Source: Liolophura sinensis (taxonomy: Eukaryota > Mollusca > Polyplacophora > Chitonida > Chitonidae). Taken from it: a stretch of 64,000 nucleotides of DNA. Shown one piece after another: positions 37,701 through 49,000 of the stretch. Position 1 is the first letter of the stretch. Each line of letters begins with the position of its first letter. The notes beneath the pieces were generated by a model, which was not told the origin of the DNA, did no database searches, and saw nothing but the letters and a program-made list of their open reading frames with translations. The stretch spans positions 34,893,187-34,957,186 of the forward strand of contig NC_088301.1 of the NCBI RefSeq assembly GCF_032854445.1, read 5' to 3'. The translations under genes were made by a program, and so were the position numbers.

Positions 37701-38918
37701 GTACCAACTAAACTTCAAGAAATGTTGTTAACTGAATTACATGATGGTCATCCCGGCATGTGTAGGATGAAAGCTTTGGCTAGATCTTTCGTCTGGTGGC
37801 CTGGATTAGATCAAGATATAGAAGACTTAGTCAGAACATGTCCGAGTTGTGTAGAATCACAAAAAGTGCCTAAGTCTGTACCTTTGTTATTGTGGCCTTG
37901 GGCTACAGAGCCATGGCAGAGAATTCATGTTGATTTTGCTGAAATCGATGGTCAGCAATTTTTTATTGTAGTCGACAGTTATTCTAAGTGGTTAGAATGT
38001 TTTCCAATGTCAAGTACCACAGCAAGTGCTACTATTACTGTTCTTCGGTCTTTGTTCGCAAGGTATGGTTTACCGCAACAAATTGTTTCAGACAATGGAC
38101 CCCAGTTCATTGCTGATTTGTTTTCTGATTTTTTGAAATGTAATGATATTGATCATACTTTGTGTCCCCCTTACCATCCTGCAAGTAATGGGTTAGCTGA
38201 GAAAAATGTTCAGAGCTTTAAGAGAATGTTCAAAAAGTGTGAAAAGTCTGAGAGTATTCAAAGTAGAATAGCCCATGTTCTGTCATGTTACAGAAATACT
38301 CCTCACACTACGACTGGTATTACGCCAGCTGAGTTGTTTCTGAAGCGAACGCCGCGAACTAGGTTGTCTTTGTTAAAGCCTAACTTACAAAGAAAGGTAG
38401 AAAGAAAACAGACAGCTAGCAAATTTCATCACGATGGTTTGAATCCCACTGTACGTAAATTTGATTTGTATCAGCATGTACGGGTAAGAAATATCAGGGG
38501 AGGAAAGGTAAAATGGATCCCCGGTACCATTGTTGCAATTAAAGGTCCTCACACTTATATTGTGCGAGTTCCAGGTAATAACAAACGCTATGTTCATGCT
38601 GATCATCTTATTTGTGATGACTCTGTAAATGTTAAATCTGATCAAAATCCAAATGACGTATTACTAGGGAAGGATACATGTGTTGCACCAAATAATCCAA
38701 GCATTGGCAGAAATCCACATGTAAATGATCCGAGTGTACAAACTAATGTGCCAAGTCCAATAAAGGAAGCAGTAGCTTTACCTGAATCTACTAAATGTAC
38801 ACCGAAAGTTTTTGATCAAGATTGTAAACCTGATGACACTGTGTCATGTGATTCTCCTGTGTTTATTCCTCGAAGGTCTGGTAGAGTAAGTAGACCTCCA
38901 CGAAGACTTGATTTGTAA
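34728..38918 (+). CDS. Gag-Pol polyprotein of Ty3/gypsy retrotransposon
   Basis: A single frame of 1396 residues. Gag occupies roughly the first 200 residues, followed by an Arg/Gly-rich stretch and two CCHC zinc knuckles at about 212-248 (spacing C-x2-C-x4-H-x4-C in each). The aspartic protease motif DTGAS is at 339. The reverse transcriptase active site YMDD is at 638-641. RNase H has a catalytic DAS at about 787. The integrase zinc finger has His1005, His1009, Cys1038 and Cys1041, and its triad D1069, D1122, E1158 shows the expected 35-residue D-to-E gap. No envelope gene follows and I see no chromodomain. The gag part looks clearly more GC-rich than pol. All catalytic motifs are present and there is no stop or frameshift, so the copy could be active. 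Confidence 0.96.
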   Translation: MAVFGNLGVFDESVELFEDYTDRCDAFMAANAIENERKANLFLSLIGPEAYKLLKNLCSPDAPRTKTYQELKDLLKEHYAPTPNVMAERFRFDRVSKQGDKESVADFIVRLKKLASTCDYGNFLGDALRDKLVSGLNQKMSRTQTHLLSVRNLTFDEARRKCLADELANAANRESMNDGTAEMNRLFPGRRGGRRGRGRGRDQAHRSTSGDGCKCCGGRNHSTGECRLRDAECYGCRQRGHIKAVCPKSDNTNSNSGGNTGSRGTRGGRGHSQSKFKSRNSAKYVDISNDAEESRDSNSEFDHDEFGLYGNYNVNQTQSMKPIKVDITVGHSNIQMELDTGASRSTVSETLYKSCLTMFPLRNVNITLRSYTNEPVPILGEIRVPVKYEENPLVELDLIVVKGQKPCLLGRDWLKHIKLDWQSIFTVNEVGLTKKLPKHVPQSDDFSDCFNELLRQNSVLFTYEGNGIKGFKASLALKDNVKPVYQKARPVPYSLLGDVEKEYDRLIESEILYPVDSCEWASPTVHVVKPNKSIRVCGDYKAVNELIKDDGYKLPNTQDLFAKISQYGSQPKVFSKLDLTSAFNQLYLDDESAKLLVLNTHKGLLATKRLCFGVKTAPSIFQATMDKILSNIDHVLCYMDDIFVATETEKEHFVVLEKVFSRLRKHNVKLNGEKCEFFKESVTFLGHKLCAEGIKPLQSKTDAIRNAPRPQNVSELKSFLGMLNYYGKFVPNLSSNLHALYSLLNKSVMWKWTKECETSFQYAKTVLTGDSVLMHYNPKMRLVLSVDASPYGLGAVLSHKLNDGSERPVAYASRTLSCAEKNYAQIEKEALAIVYGIKKFHLYLFGRKFTLVTDHQPLTRIFGSKSGIPALAAARMQRWALLLSGYSYDIVYRSSENNANADMLSRLPVDDSHTADPDEMYICSTVLSDLPVTAKQIADFSCKDATLCKVLDFTSSGWPNYCTDMTLQPYWSKRDELSIDDGCILWGRRVVVPTKLQEMLLTELHDGHPGMCRMKALARSFVWWPGLDQDIEDLVRTCPSCVESQKVPKSVPLLLWPWATEPWQRIHVDFAEIDGQQFFIVVDSYSKWLECFPMSSTTASATITVLRSLFARYGLPQQIVSDNGPQFIADLFSDFLKCNDIDHTLCPPYHPASNGLAEKNVQSFKRMFKKCEKSESIQSRIAHVLSCYRNTPHTTTGITPAELFLKRTPRTRLSLLKPNLQRKVERKQTASKFHHDGLNPTVRKFDLYQHVRVRNIRGGKVKWIPGTIVAIKGPHTYIVRVPGNNKRYVHADHLICDDSVNVKSDQNPNDVLLGKDTCVAPNNPSIGRNPHVNDPSVQTNVPSPIKEAVALPESTKCTPKVFDQDCKPDDTVSCDSPVFIPRRSGRVSRPPRRLDL

Positions 38919-39153
38919 TATGTATTCAGTGCTGCAGCTGTTCTAAAGTTCTAGATACATATGTACTCAGATTTTATGTCTTGGTTGTTGACTGTTTTTT
39001 TAGAGCAAACTTGTGACATTGTTTTAATGTTGGTGTCATAAAATGTATCTAAGTAAAATGAAACATTGTTGTAAGAAACAAAATGTTACAAGGTTTAAAG
39101 AAGTTAAAAGTTAATTGAAACTTTGTTAATGTTCTCAAGGTTACTTCGTATCT

Positions 39154-39166
39154 AAAAAGGGAGGAG
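39154..39166 (+). other. Polypurine tract
   Basis: AAAAAGGGAGGAG lies directly upstream of the 3' LTR, the position where plus-strand DNA synthesis is primed in LTR retrotransposons. Confidence 0.85.
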
Positions 39167-39371
39167 TGTAATATATCACGTCTTGTGACGTATCAGTGAC
39201 GTATCACTTTGCATACTGATGTACATGCCACGCGGTCTTCTCTGAATAAAGCAGTGCGGCTTGGGGCCTTCAACGATGAAGACGTGTTGTCTTATCTTTC
39301 TCTGGTGTATTACTGTGCTAGACTATAGAATGGCGTGAAGTCTTTCTAGTACGGTAGATCAATATACAAAA
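39167..39371 (+). repeat. 3' LTR
   Basis: Same 205-base sequence as the 5' LTR; no difference was found on direct reading. Its right end lies 260 bases before the FAAH start codon, so it could act as promoter or polyadenylation site for the neighbouring gene. Confidence 0.93.
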
Positions 39372-39631
39372 GATAAAGGAAGTAGTCTTCACCCTACAGC
39401 TAGAGAACCTGGTAGCCTATCTGTTTTCACATGCAGCACACTTCAGTGGTTAATCATTTTCTGTGAATTTGTGCTCCTCAGACATTTAAGGAGTAGGATT
39501 GAAGATGCTAAATAGTATACATCTCTATGCAAACAATGCTTTAATTTCTCTTTTTCTCATAACTGGATGAGTTGATACCTGTTTTGTTAGTTTCCAGTAA
39601 TCCTTTCATCCTCTAACCTTAGACTTCAGGA

Positions 39632-42600
39632 ATGAAGAGTCTTGAAGAGTGGTTCAATTCGTTGGAATTTGATCTGACAGAGAATCAGAAATATGCTGCA
39701 GGAGGTTGCTGTGTTGTAGCAGTAATATTTGTGTGGAGTTTCCATAAAAAAAGACATCTTGACCACAAGAAGAACGAGAAGAAGAGAAAAATCAAGGAGA
39801 AAAGAGAACAATATGCAGCATCTTTTGAGCAGCTCAGGAATTCTTTATCTGTGAGATTCTTAAGAACATTTCCATAAATGAATTAAGGTTGTATTATCAG
39901 GCCATATCTTGATCTATTTTAGTCAGTTCCGGAAAATGCTTGAGCTCCCACCATGCTCACTCTCACAATGTAAAACCCCAAGCATACATACACAGACATA
40001 CATTCATACATATATATTTATGGTCTATTTGTTGGTGATTGTGATGCCAGGTAATGCTGAAGTAGTTTTCATTTATACATTTGTGATGACATGAGAAGAT
40101 TTTGTAGTCCTACAATTATTTGTTACATAGATTTGTGTTTTCAGTATAAATTGTGAATCAATAATAAACATGATATAACCTGTGCCAGAAAGCAGTTTAA
40201 TGTTTAAAATCTTCAATATATCAGTTGCTGACTTAACAAATCTTGGTATAAGAGATGTGCTAGCTTGAAATAAGATTCATTATTGTCGAATCTGTGAGTT
40301 ATATACTTCACGGAATATCATTCTATTTTACTCAGAGACCTGACCTCAAAACTGCCATCATATTTGTCATGTTTTAGTCCTGTGTGTACGATATGTTAAC
40401 TAACTTAAACTACCCTAACTACAAACAAGTCCAGCGTTGAACTTTTCATCTTTGATAAAGGTTTATTTGTGTTTACTTTTAACTGTATCCTTTACTTGAA
40501 AATGAAAATATATGCATATACCCCTAGCTTTTATTTGTCATAGAATCTGAGCAGTGCTGATGAGGATGTGACGTGCCTGTCACTCAAAGAGTTGACAACC
40601 AGACTACAGAATGATGAGCTTAAGCCTATTCAAGTCCTAAGAGCCTTTCAAAAAAAGGTAAACATACATATGTGCACATGTGGTTTAGTTAATCCTGGGT
40701 TTGTAGATGGTGTAACGAGTGTAATTGTTTATAGGGGCCTACATACTGTATGTACCAAAGTGATTACAGTTGAAGTGTTTATAAATTTACACAAGGTAAG
40801 CATACCAATGTTACATTTATATTTATGTAATTAACAATTTAAATCTGCTCTCTAGAATAATCCATGCCTTTTTTAAGCTAAAAATTGCATATTATTTTTC
40901 TTCCACTAATTTTTGTCACATATATCACATCTAGTTCATTTTAGCTTCTATATATTAATGTGTAATAGTGTTATTGGTGTTACCCTGTATATGATAATGG
41001 AGTTGCTCATAAGAAATCCCTTCTCAAAATTGTATTATTTCAGCCATTTTTATATATTAATAAACGCACATGTGGATTGCCTATACAGATTGTTTACTAA
41101 ACAGAGTATCTAATTGCAGGCCTTGAAGATTACAGAGTCCTTGAACTGTATACAGACACCAATCTGTGAAGCAGAGGTGAGACTTTTTGTGTGTATAAAT
41201 AAGCCTGTTTTAAACATTGCAATGAACATTCAAAATAATTCACATTTAAAAAATATGATATGATCAGGATTTACCATTGGTTTAGATAATCAGCTTCATG
41301 TGGTGATTCAAGTAGCCAGACAGTGGAATATGACTCATGTGAATGTACAGGTGTAATGCAAAATCCAGTTCCTGAACAATGAATTTTATTCCAAAGGACA
41401 GGACTGACACATAGTCTGTCTGAAAACATGCAAATCTTGCTCTTCACTAATTCTAACTTAGAGAATATTAACATTTATCCAGGTTCATGTAAAACATATT
41501 TGTTTTTCTTTTCATTTATCAGGCATGGGCACAAGCACTCTGTCTGAGATCAGAAAAAGGCCCACTGTATGGCATACCTGTTAGCATCAAAGACCACATT
41601 CCCATCAAGGTAAACTACTTGTAACTGTATTGGAAATGTTACAAAATTTTCATTTATATTGATAAAATCAAAATATGAAACAGATAAGTAAATTGCAGAA
41701 CAACATCCATAAAGTTCTTCTTTGTAATAAGTTATATTTGTTTGTGTGTAAAGATGTAGATCCATACTCTTTCAGAGTCTTAATTTCATTTGTTGAACAA
41801 ATGATGTGTTGGTTAGTTAGTCTCAGATAGGGATGGAATGTTGGAAATTTCCCTGATGTGGTGGCAGTAAACTGGCATTCAGGAGGTTTTACACAAGGCC
41901 AAACGAGATCACTTTGCCTTCCACAAAATGTGAGTGAAAAATCTGGGCATCGTGTGTGGGAAAGTTTACCATTTATGTGGTGAAGGCCATTGACCAGCTT
42001 CAGATACACAGGTTTTCTCCACCTGTAAAACTGACTATATAATAAATGAAATATTCACAAGTTCAGCTTTATTCACCAATCAGTCTTTGTTTCTATTTAT
42101 TTAATCCATAATTACAGAAACACACTACAAAGTATAAGCTTAAGATGCTAAGGATTCTAGAACCCCTCATTCATAAAATGCTGCATTTTTACCTCTTGTA
42201 GCCCAAAGTATTGATTGAATAATCATGTGTGTATGTAGATTCTAAGGGCTAAGTGATCATTTAAAGTTAAAAGTTAAAACAGGTGGGATTATGAACCCCT
42301 CACCCTGATGACACCCCTGTGGTTTGATAATGACTGTAGTTTTTGATAAGTTGTGCGTGACTTGAAATACATGCATGGGGAGAGATCTAGACTAGAGGTG
42401 GTGCACAGTTTGTAGACAAATGGTAGCAGTAATGTTTACCAGAGGTGTGTCAGTTCACAGTGAACAAATCGTTAGGAACTAAAAAAACACTTTTTATTAA
42501 GTTTGAGGTATTTATGATTTCAATTTGTTTTTGATCAGAAAGGGTGATGAAAGATATGAACGTGGAGAATCAGAATCGGAAATAAAACAAAACAGCCCAA

Positions 42601-45600
42601 ATATCACCCTTAAGGTGTTTTAGCATCCTTATTGAAACTTATATGACCAGGTTCCAGATATTTCTATATACATGTTTGAAATGTTTCCTATAATAAAAAA
42701 TATTAAGGATGAATGCTTTGTATACCAATTTCAGGGCTATGACACAACAATAGGAGGATGTACATCAACACTTGGAAAGCCATATCCTGATGATTCTGTA
42801 ATTATCAAGGTATATGATTATGGATATGAATCCTGTTAAAATTTGAAGTATTTTTGTTGAGCATTTCAGTATCAAACTGGTCTGTCTCTCCGTCTGTCTG
42901 TATATCCTATAAAGCTCAGTGTAGAATACCATTAAAGGTATTCAAAGAGTAACATAAATATGCTTATCTGTTCTGCAGGTTCTTAAGAAACAAGGAGCGA
43001 TTCCTTTTGTATTCACAAATGTGCCCCAGACTTTGTTTTGGTAGGTTTACAACCAAATGGCTTAATTTATATTTGCATTATTTTATTCTTCGTTCTATTT
43101 TATATGAGGGAGCCTCCGTGGCTCAGTTGGTTAGCGCACTAGCGCAGCGTAATGACCTGGGAATCTCTCACCAATGCGGTCGCTGTGAGGTCAAGTCCAG
43201 CTCATTCTGGGTTCCTCTCCGGCTGTACATGGGAAGGTCTGCAGCAACCTGCGGATGGTCGTGGGTTTTCCCCGGGCTCTGCCCGGTTTCCTCCCACCCT
43301 AATGCTGGCCACCGTATAAGTGCAATATTCTTGAGTACGGCGTAAAAGACTAATCAGATAAATAAATAAATATTTTATATGATAAGGTTCAAAATCTTGA
43401 TAGGTAAAACTTTAGTTACAATTTAATTTGTGAGGTAATACTTGATTTTCACTGAAATAAGAATATTTTGTGAATGAAAAAGGAACGAAAAAAAAAAAAC
43501 AAAACTTTTTTTACAGGACATGATTAGTACTGTTATGCAGCAGCATTTTACACTGTAGGTTTCCATTTTGTTTTTCATCAAGTGCTTCCTGTATAAACCC
43601 TGTTTTTGGTCGCACAAAGAATCCTTTTAACCCAAACTGTACATCAGGGGGCTCTTCAGGTGGTGAGGCAGCCTTGATCGCGACCAAAGGGTCTGTATTA
43701 GGCTTCGGGACAGACATAGGTGGCAGTATTCGTATACCGTCAGCTTTTTGTGGCATCTGTGGATTAAAGCCAACTGCAGGTCGATTGAGGTCAGTAGACA
43801 TATTCATATTCATTTTGTATGTACACTTTTGTTCTTAACTTAAGTCCTGAAGATGTATGCACCTAAAGTAAAGACAACACTAAAAAATGTCGTACGTATA
43901 CATCATCTGTATCTACTAGTTTGAAATATGGTTTTAGAGCTTACACCTGAGATAATTGCATGTAATAAAGACCAGAAGTACAATACTTATTTAGATTACT
44001 AGTAGTTTGAAACAGCGCAGAGGTATAAATATCAATCTATATTTATTTTTACTTCCTTGGAAAGAGTTGCAGAAGTTTGTTTTTTTTTTTTTGGAGGGGG
44101 GGGGGGGGCAGGTGCATGGGTGGGGGCTAGAAATAAGTAATCTTTGAGTTTTGGGTGTTCCCTTAATTTGAGCACACCTGAAGTGAAACAAAATCTTAAT
44201 GTAAACAAACTGATATTTACTGCAGAGACTAAAGCTTTAGACACTCCATGGAGGCAAAAGATGCACAAAAACATGTGATCTAAACTGAAACTACCCTAAT
44301 TCTTCTGATTTTTAAAACAGATGTTAGTGTTGAAAGCAGAGAATAAATATTTCTGCCACAGTTACCCTACAATAAATTTCATCCATGACTAACACACCCA
44401 TTTTTTCTGATTCGTTGAGGTTTGTTGAGTTTAGAAATGTGTTTTGACGTTTACTTGGAACATGGGATGATATACCACTGTAAAATTGTAGGTTGCAGCA
44501 CCAAAAGTAATATTTTGTGACATTTATATGCCTCTAAAAGTGCACTTCTTCGTGCGAAATTTGAGGTCATTTAGGGTACATGTATAATGGCTCAAAAGAG
44601 CAGATCAAGTGTACCAAAATGTTGGAAGAATTAGGGTAATTGTCCTGGCTCCTCACTGTGAGTGTGACCCTAAATGTATTCTAAATAAGTGAGAATTATT
44701 ATTACAGTAGTTTCCTATTTTGAATTATGTGTATGTAAACGGATTAAAAACAGTAACCTTCCAAAATGTTTTGTCAAAATTTGATAGCCAGTTACATTTA
44801 CTTTGTTTGAATTTCAGTGTGAAAGGGTTTCCATCATTTTATAGTGGTGAAACTGCAAGTAAGTGACTTTGAGCTTCACAACATTTAAAAATTTGCAATA
44901 TTATTGACTAGGTCAAAAAAGATGCATATTTTAAATCCAAGAAATATGAAAGCACATTAAAAAAAAGTCACATTTGATTTTAACAAAATTGGTTGTTACT
45001 TTTTTTCTCAGGAATAAGTTCCTTCCCCAGTATGATTATCATTTCTAAATTTCCTGATTGAAAGGAAGAATCAGTGATCCGGAGTTGATCTCCTGTTGTT
45101 TTTTACAGTTGAAAATACACTTGGTCCAATGGCCCGAGATGTAGAGACCTTGGCCTTAACTATGAAGGCTTTGTTGGTTCCGTACCATTGGGAACTGGAT
45201 CCGACCATTGCTCCTTTGCCTTTCCAAGACCAGGTACTTGATTCTGTACTTCATTTAACAAATTACAGGTACTCAGACATTTTTAAGTTTAATAAAACAT
45301 ACACAGTTTCTTTGAAGAACTCTTTGCTCCAAAGCCTGTCTTTTTGCAGCCACTCTTACATTATAAAGCTACTTACGCTACTTTTTAAGTGACCCCAGCA
45401 CTGACTTCTATCATCATCAGTGTGAATGGCTTATGGATAGCAGTAATTCGTGACTTAAATCACCTTGTGAAAGATAAATTATTATAAATTATGGTCATTC
45501 AAGTTACATATGATTTTCAAGAATGTTTGACACTACTACACAGCTCCTGTAACTTTTCTTAAGTTTCTCAATATATGACATTTTTCACTGTATCATGTAA

Positions 45601-45968
45601 TTTAGATGTGACTGTAGAGATTTCAGCACATTTTGTATCTGGGTTCTCAACTTATCAATGAATTGTTTTATAATCTAGATTGACCTTTGATTTCATGATT
45701 TACCCTCAGGTTTATCAGGGCATGAGACCATTAAAAATTGGTATACTTCATGACAATAAGATATATCCAGCCATACCAGCTTGTATCAGAGGTGTAGATT
45801 TGGCAGCAGAGGCTCTGCAGAAACTTGGTCACACGGTGAGCATTTGTACCCTATCAAACAGACTGTTTTGATGAACATTTGGTCTGACCATCTTGTTCTT
45901 GATTACAGGGTAAAACTCATTAGTGTTCATTCTTCATTCACACAAACAAATTCAAACAAATATATATG

Positions 45969-46003
<35 letters not shown>

Positions 46004-49000
46004 CTGGTTTGATCTTCAACTTTAACAGATGGCCTTGACTAACAAGATTATCTAAAATTCAACCCCATTTATACCTGAATATTTACTATTGTTATGCTGG
46101 CAAAGTATCATATGCTATGAGATGCAAATGGCAGACAGAGCTACAGTGAGCATTTAGTGCATCTTAGGTATGAAATTCCCTGTTCTATTGGTATTGTTAC
46201 AGGTCATACCTTATGAATTTCCAGATGTGGACACGTTGTATTACCTTATGACGAGAGGATATTTTGGTGACGAAGGAAGGACTTTCCTGGAGCTTTTGTG
46301 AGAACTATTCTTTACGAATGTGCTATAAAGAAACATTTATTTTTGCATGGAAATTCTTGCTTATTGACTATTAATACCCAGCAATTGTGTGACCTTTAGG
46401 TTTTTTTTATTGCTCCCTATTAAAGTGAATGTTCTGTCATCCCGAACATTATAGGGCTGTACTCCAGTGTTATAGGGGCGGTTCTTTTGTGGGATTTCTG
46501 TCTTCTAGAACATTTTAAGGCAGTTCTTTTGTAGATGTTCGATCTTCTGGAACATTATAGGGCGATTCTTGTGTGGGTGTTCTGTCTTCTAGAATATTTT
46601 AGGTTTGTTCCAAAGTTGTGTTCACCATTCAAGAATGTTATTGGGTGCTTCAAGTGGATGTTCTCCCTTTTACAGCATTATAGAGTGGTTCTTAAGTCAG
46701 TGTTATGTCTTTTAAAACATTATGGGTTGCTTCACCTATGGGTGTTCTCTCTTCAATAACATTATAGAGTGCTTCTCATATGGGTGTCCTGTCTTCAAGA
46801 ACATTATAGGGTGCTTCTGATGTGGGTGTTGAGTTGCCCAGGGCCTTATAGGTTGCTTCTCATATGGGTGTTCTGTCTTCAAGAACATTATAGGGTGCTT
46901 CTCATGAGGGTGTTCTGTCTTCAAGAACATTATGGGGTGCTTGTTATGTGGGTGTTCTGTCTTCAAGAACATTATAGGGTGCTTTTCATGTGGGTGTTCT
47001 GTCTTCAAGAACATTATAGGGTGCTTGTCATGTGGGTGTTCTGTCTTCAAGAACATTATAGGGTGCTTTTCATACGGGTGTTCTGTGGTCAAGAACATTA
47101 TAGGGTGCTTTTCATATGGACGTGTTGTCTTCAAGAACATTATGGAAAGCTTCTCATATGGATGTTCTGTCTTCAAGAACATTATAGGGAGCTTCTCATA
47201 TGGGTGTTCTGTCTTCAAGAACATTATAGGAATCTTCTCATATAGGTGTTTTGTCTAGAAGAACATTATAGGGTTCTTCTCATGTGGGTGTTCTGTGGTC
47301 AAGAACGTTGTAGGGTGCTTCTCATGTGGATGTTGTGTCTTTTAGAGCATTCATTGTCCCGTTTTGGTGTCCTGTATCCTACAACTTCATTGAATTCTAA
47401 TGTGGTTATTTTATATTCTAGGATGTTCTTATGTGGGGTTTCTGACTCCTGGTGTATTGTATTATGTAGGTATCCTGTCTTGTGTCATGGTTTGTATGTG
47501 GGTGTTCTGACAAGACAAAGTGTTGTCGGGTGGTATAAGGGAAATATTCTTGAGTGTGGCATAAAACACCAATGAAATAAATTGAGAAATTAATTACAGG
47601 GTGGTACATCAGTGGGTGTTACTATGCCTTCTTTCTAGATTCCAGAGTGGGAGTTTTTTCTTCTATTCTGAAGAATTTTATTGTAGTTCCTGGTGTTCCC
47701 AGTTCTAAAGAATTAAAGGATTGTCTTCATTGTAAACGCTGTCTCATTATCAGGAACACAAAAAATTGAAACCATGATTATACTATGATTGTAAGATCCA
47801 AACCCCCTCCCCCCAAAACCCAACAACAACAAACACCCCCTCCCCTCAAAAAACACAAATAATATTTTAAAATCAAAATTTTTTCAAGTGCAAATGTGGA
47901 CATAGACTATGTGAATAGTTTTATCTCATTCAAGTTGAGCATTTTGAATTCTGTTTTATTTATAGGGATGGAGATGAAGCAATTAGTCCACTTCGACCAG
48001 CACAGTTAATTTTGTCCCTTCCACGATTGGTCAGGCGAATAGTAATTGGTCTTGTAAAACTAATGATGGTGAGTTCGGTCAGCTGTGTTGAATTTGATCC
48101 AACTTCAATGTAGTAAACAAACTGTTATGTCTGCACTACTGTACTGTCTGTGCATATAACTTTGTAATGTTTTATTTTATGGTCGGAAAGTTTGTTTTGT
48201 TATTAACACACTCATAGCAGTTATTTGCTACAGATAAAATTGTAACTTGTATTTTTCAGAGTGAAGATGATCAAAAAACATTACCCCCAGATGGCATATT
48301 GGGATTTTCGTAAGTATTGTCTATAATATGAAATTAAAACACACATTTCAATAAAATTCCTACATGTAACTGAGTGACGTGTTGTGAAAATTTTTTTCAT
48401 CATTCTGTGAACATTTTACAAATAAGATTAAAATGATGGTGTTATCCAAGGTAGACCTGCTGTGATACGATATTAACATTACCTGTATCTTGTGATGTTT
48501 TAGGTCAGTGTATGAATGGTGGGAATTTGTGGCAAAGTCTAAGGTAAGATAGGAATCACATTCGTTATTAATTATAACTTATTATGTCTTACCAGCTATT
48601 ATTTCAGAATAATAGAAGAATAGCTGTGGAAAAGTTCTGCTATTTTAAGATCCACTGTTAATAATTTACTATTAAAAGAATCATGGTAATGTTAATGCAG
48701 AATAGTTTTCTTTCAGTACTGACATTTTTTTTTTTTTTGCCCCTCCCACAGGCATATCGTCACCTTGTTATTGATGATTGGAGAAAGCTTGGAATTGATG
48801 CCCTCATCTGCCCTGTTGCAGCTTGTGTGGCTCTGCCAGATAAATTGACTGAGAAAGCTGGATATGGTATGCAGATTAATAAAAGCGTAGCAGTGCTTAT
48901 TTACAGTGTTGTATAAAAGTCTCTGGAAGATAATTAAATGTTCAAAAAAAATGTCACTTGAACTACATGTATTCCTGCTAAAGATACAGTTTCATACTGC

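Larger units (their letters stand above)
34480..39376 (+). mobile_element. Complete Ty3/gypsy LTR retrotransposon, recent insertion
   Basis: The element spans 34485-39371 (4887 bases) and is flanked by a 5-base target duplication GATAA at 34480-34484 and 39372-39376. The two 205-base LTRs read the same by eye. A primer-binding-like TGGCGACGAGACG begins two bases after the left LTR and a polypurine tract AAAAAGGGAGGAG abuts the right LTR. One uninterrupted Gag-Pol frame lies between. A short-LTR, single-ORF layout with two zinc knuckles resembles the Steamer/Mag-type elements of bivalves; the exact clade needs a tree. Orientation matches the FAAH gene just downstream. Confidence 0.95.

Noticed and set aside
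43511-43813. Minus-strand frame of 100 codons
   Set aside because: It is the shadow of FAAH exon 7, which encodes the amidase signature on the plus strand.
46736-47245. Repeat-protein-like frames on both strands
   Set aside because: They come from the 42-bp minisatellite inside FAAH intron 11.
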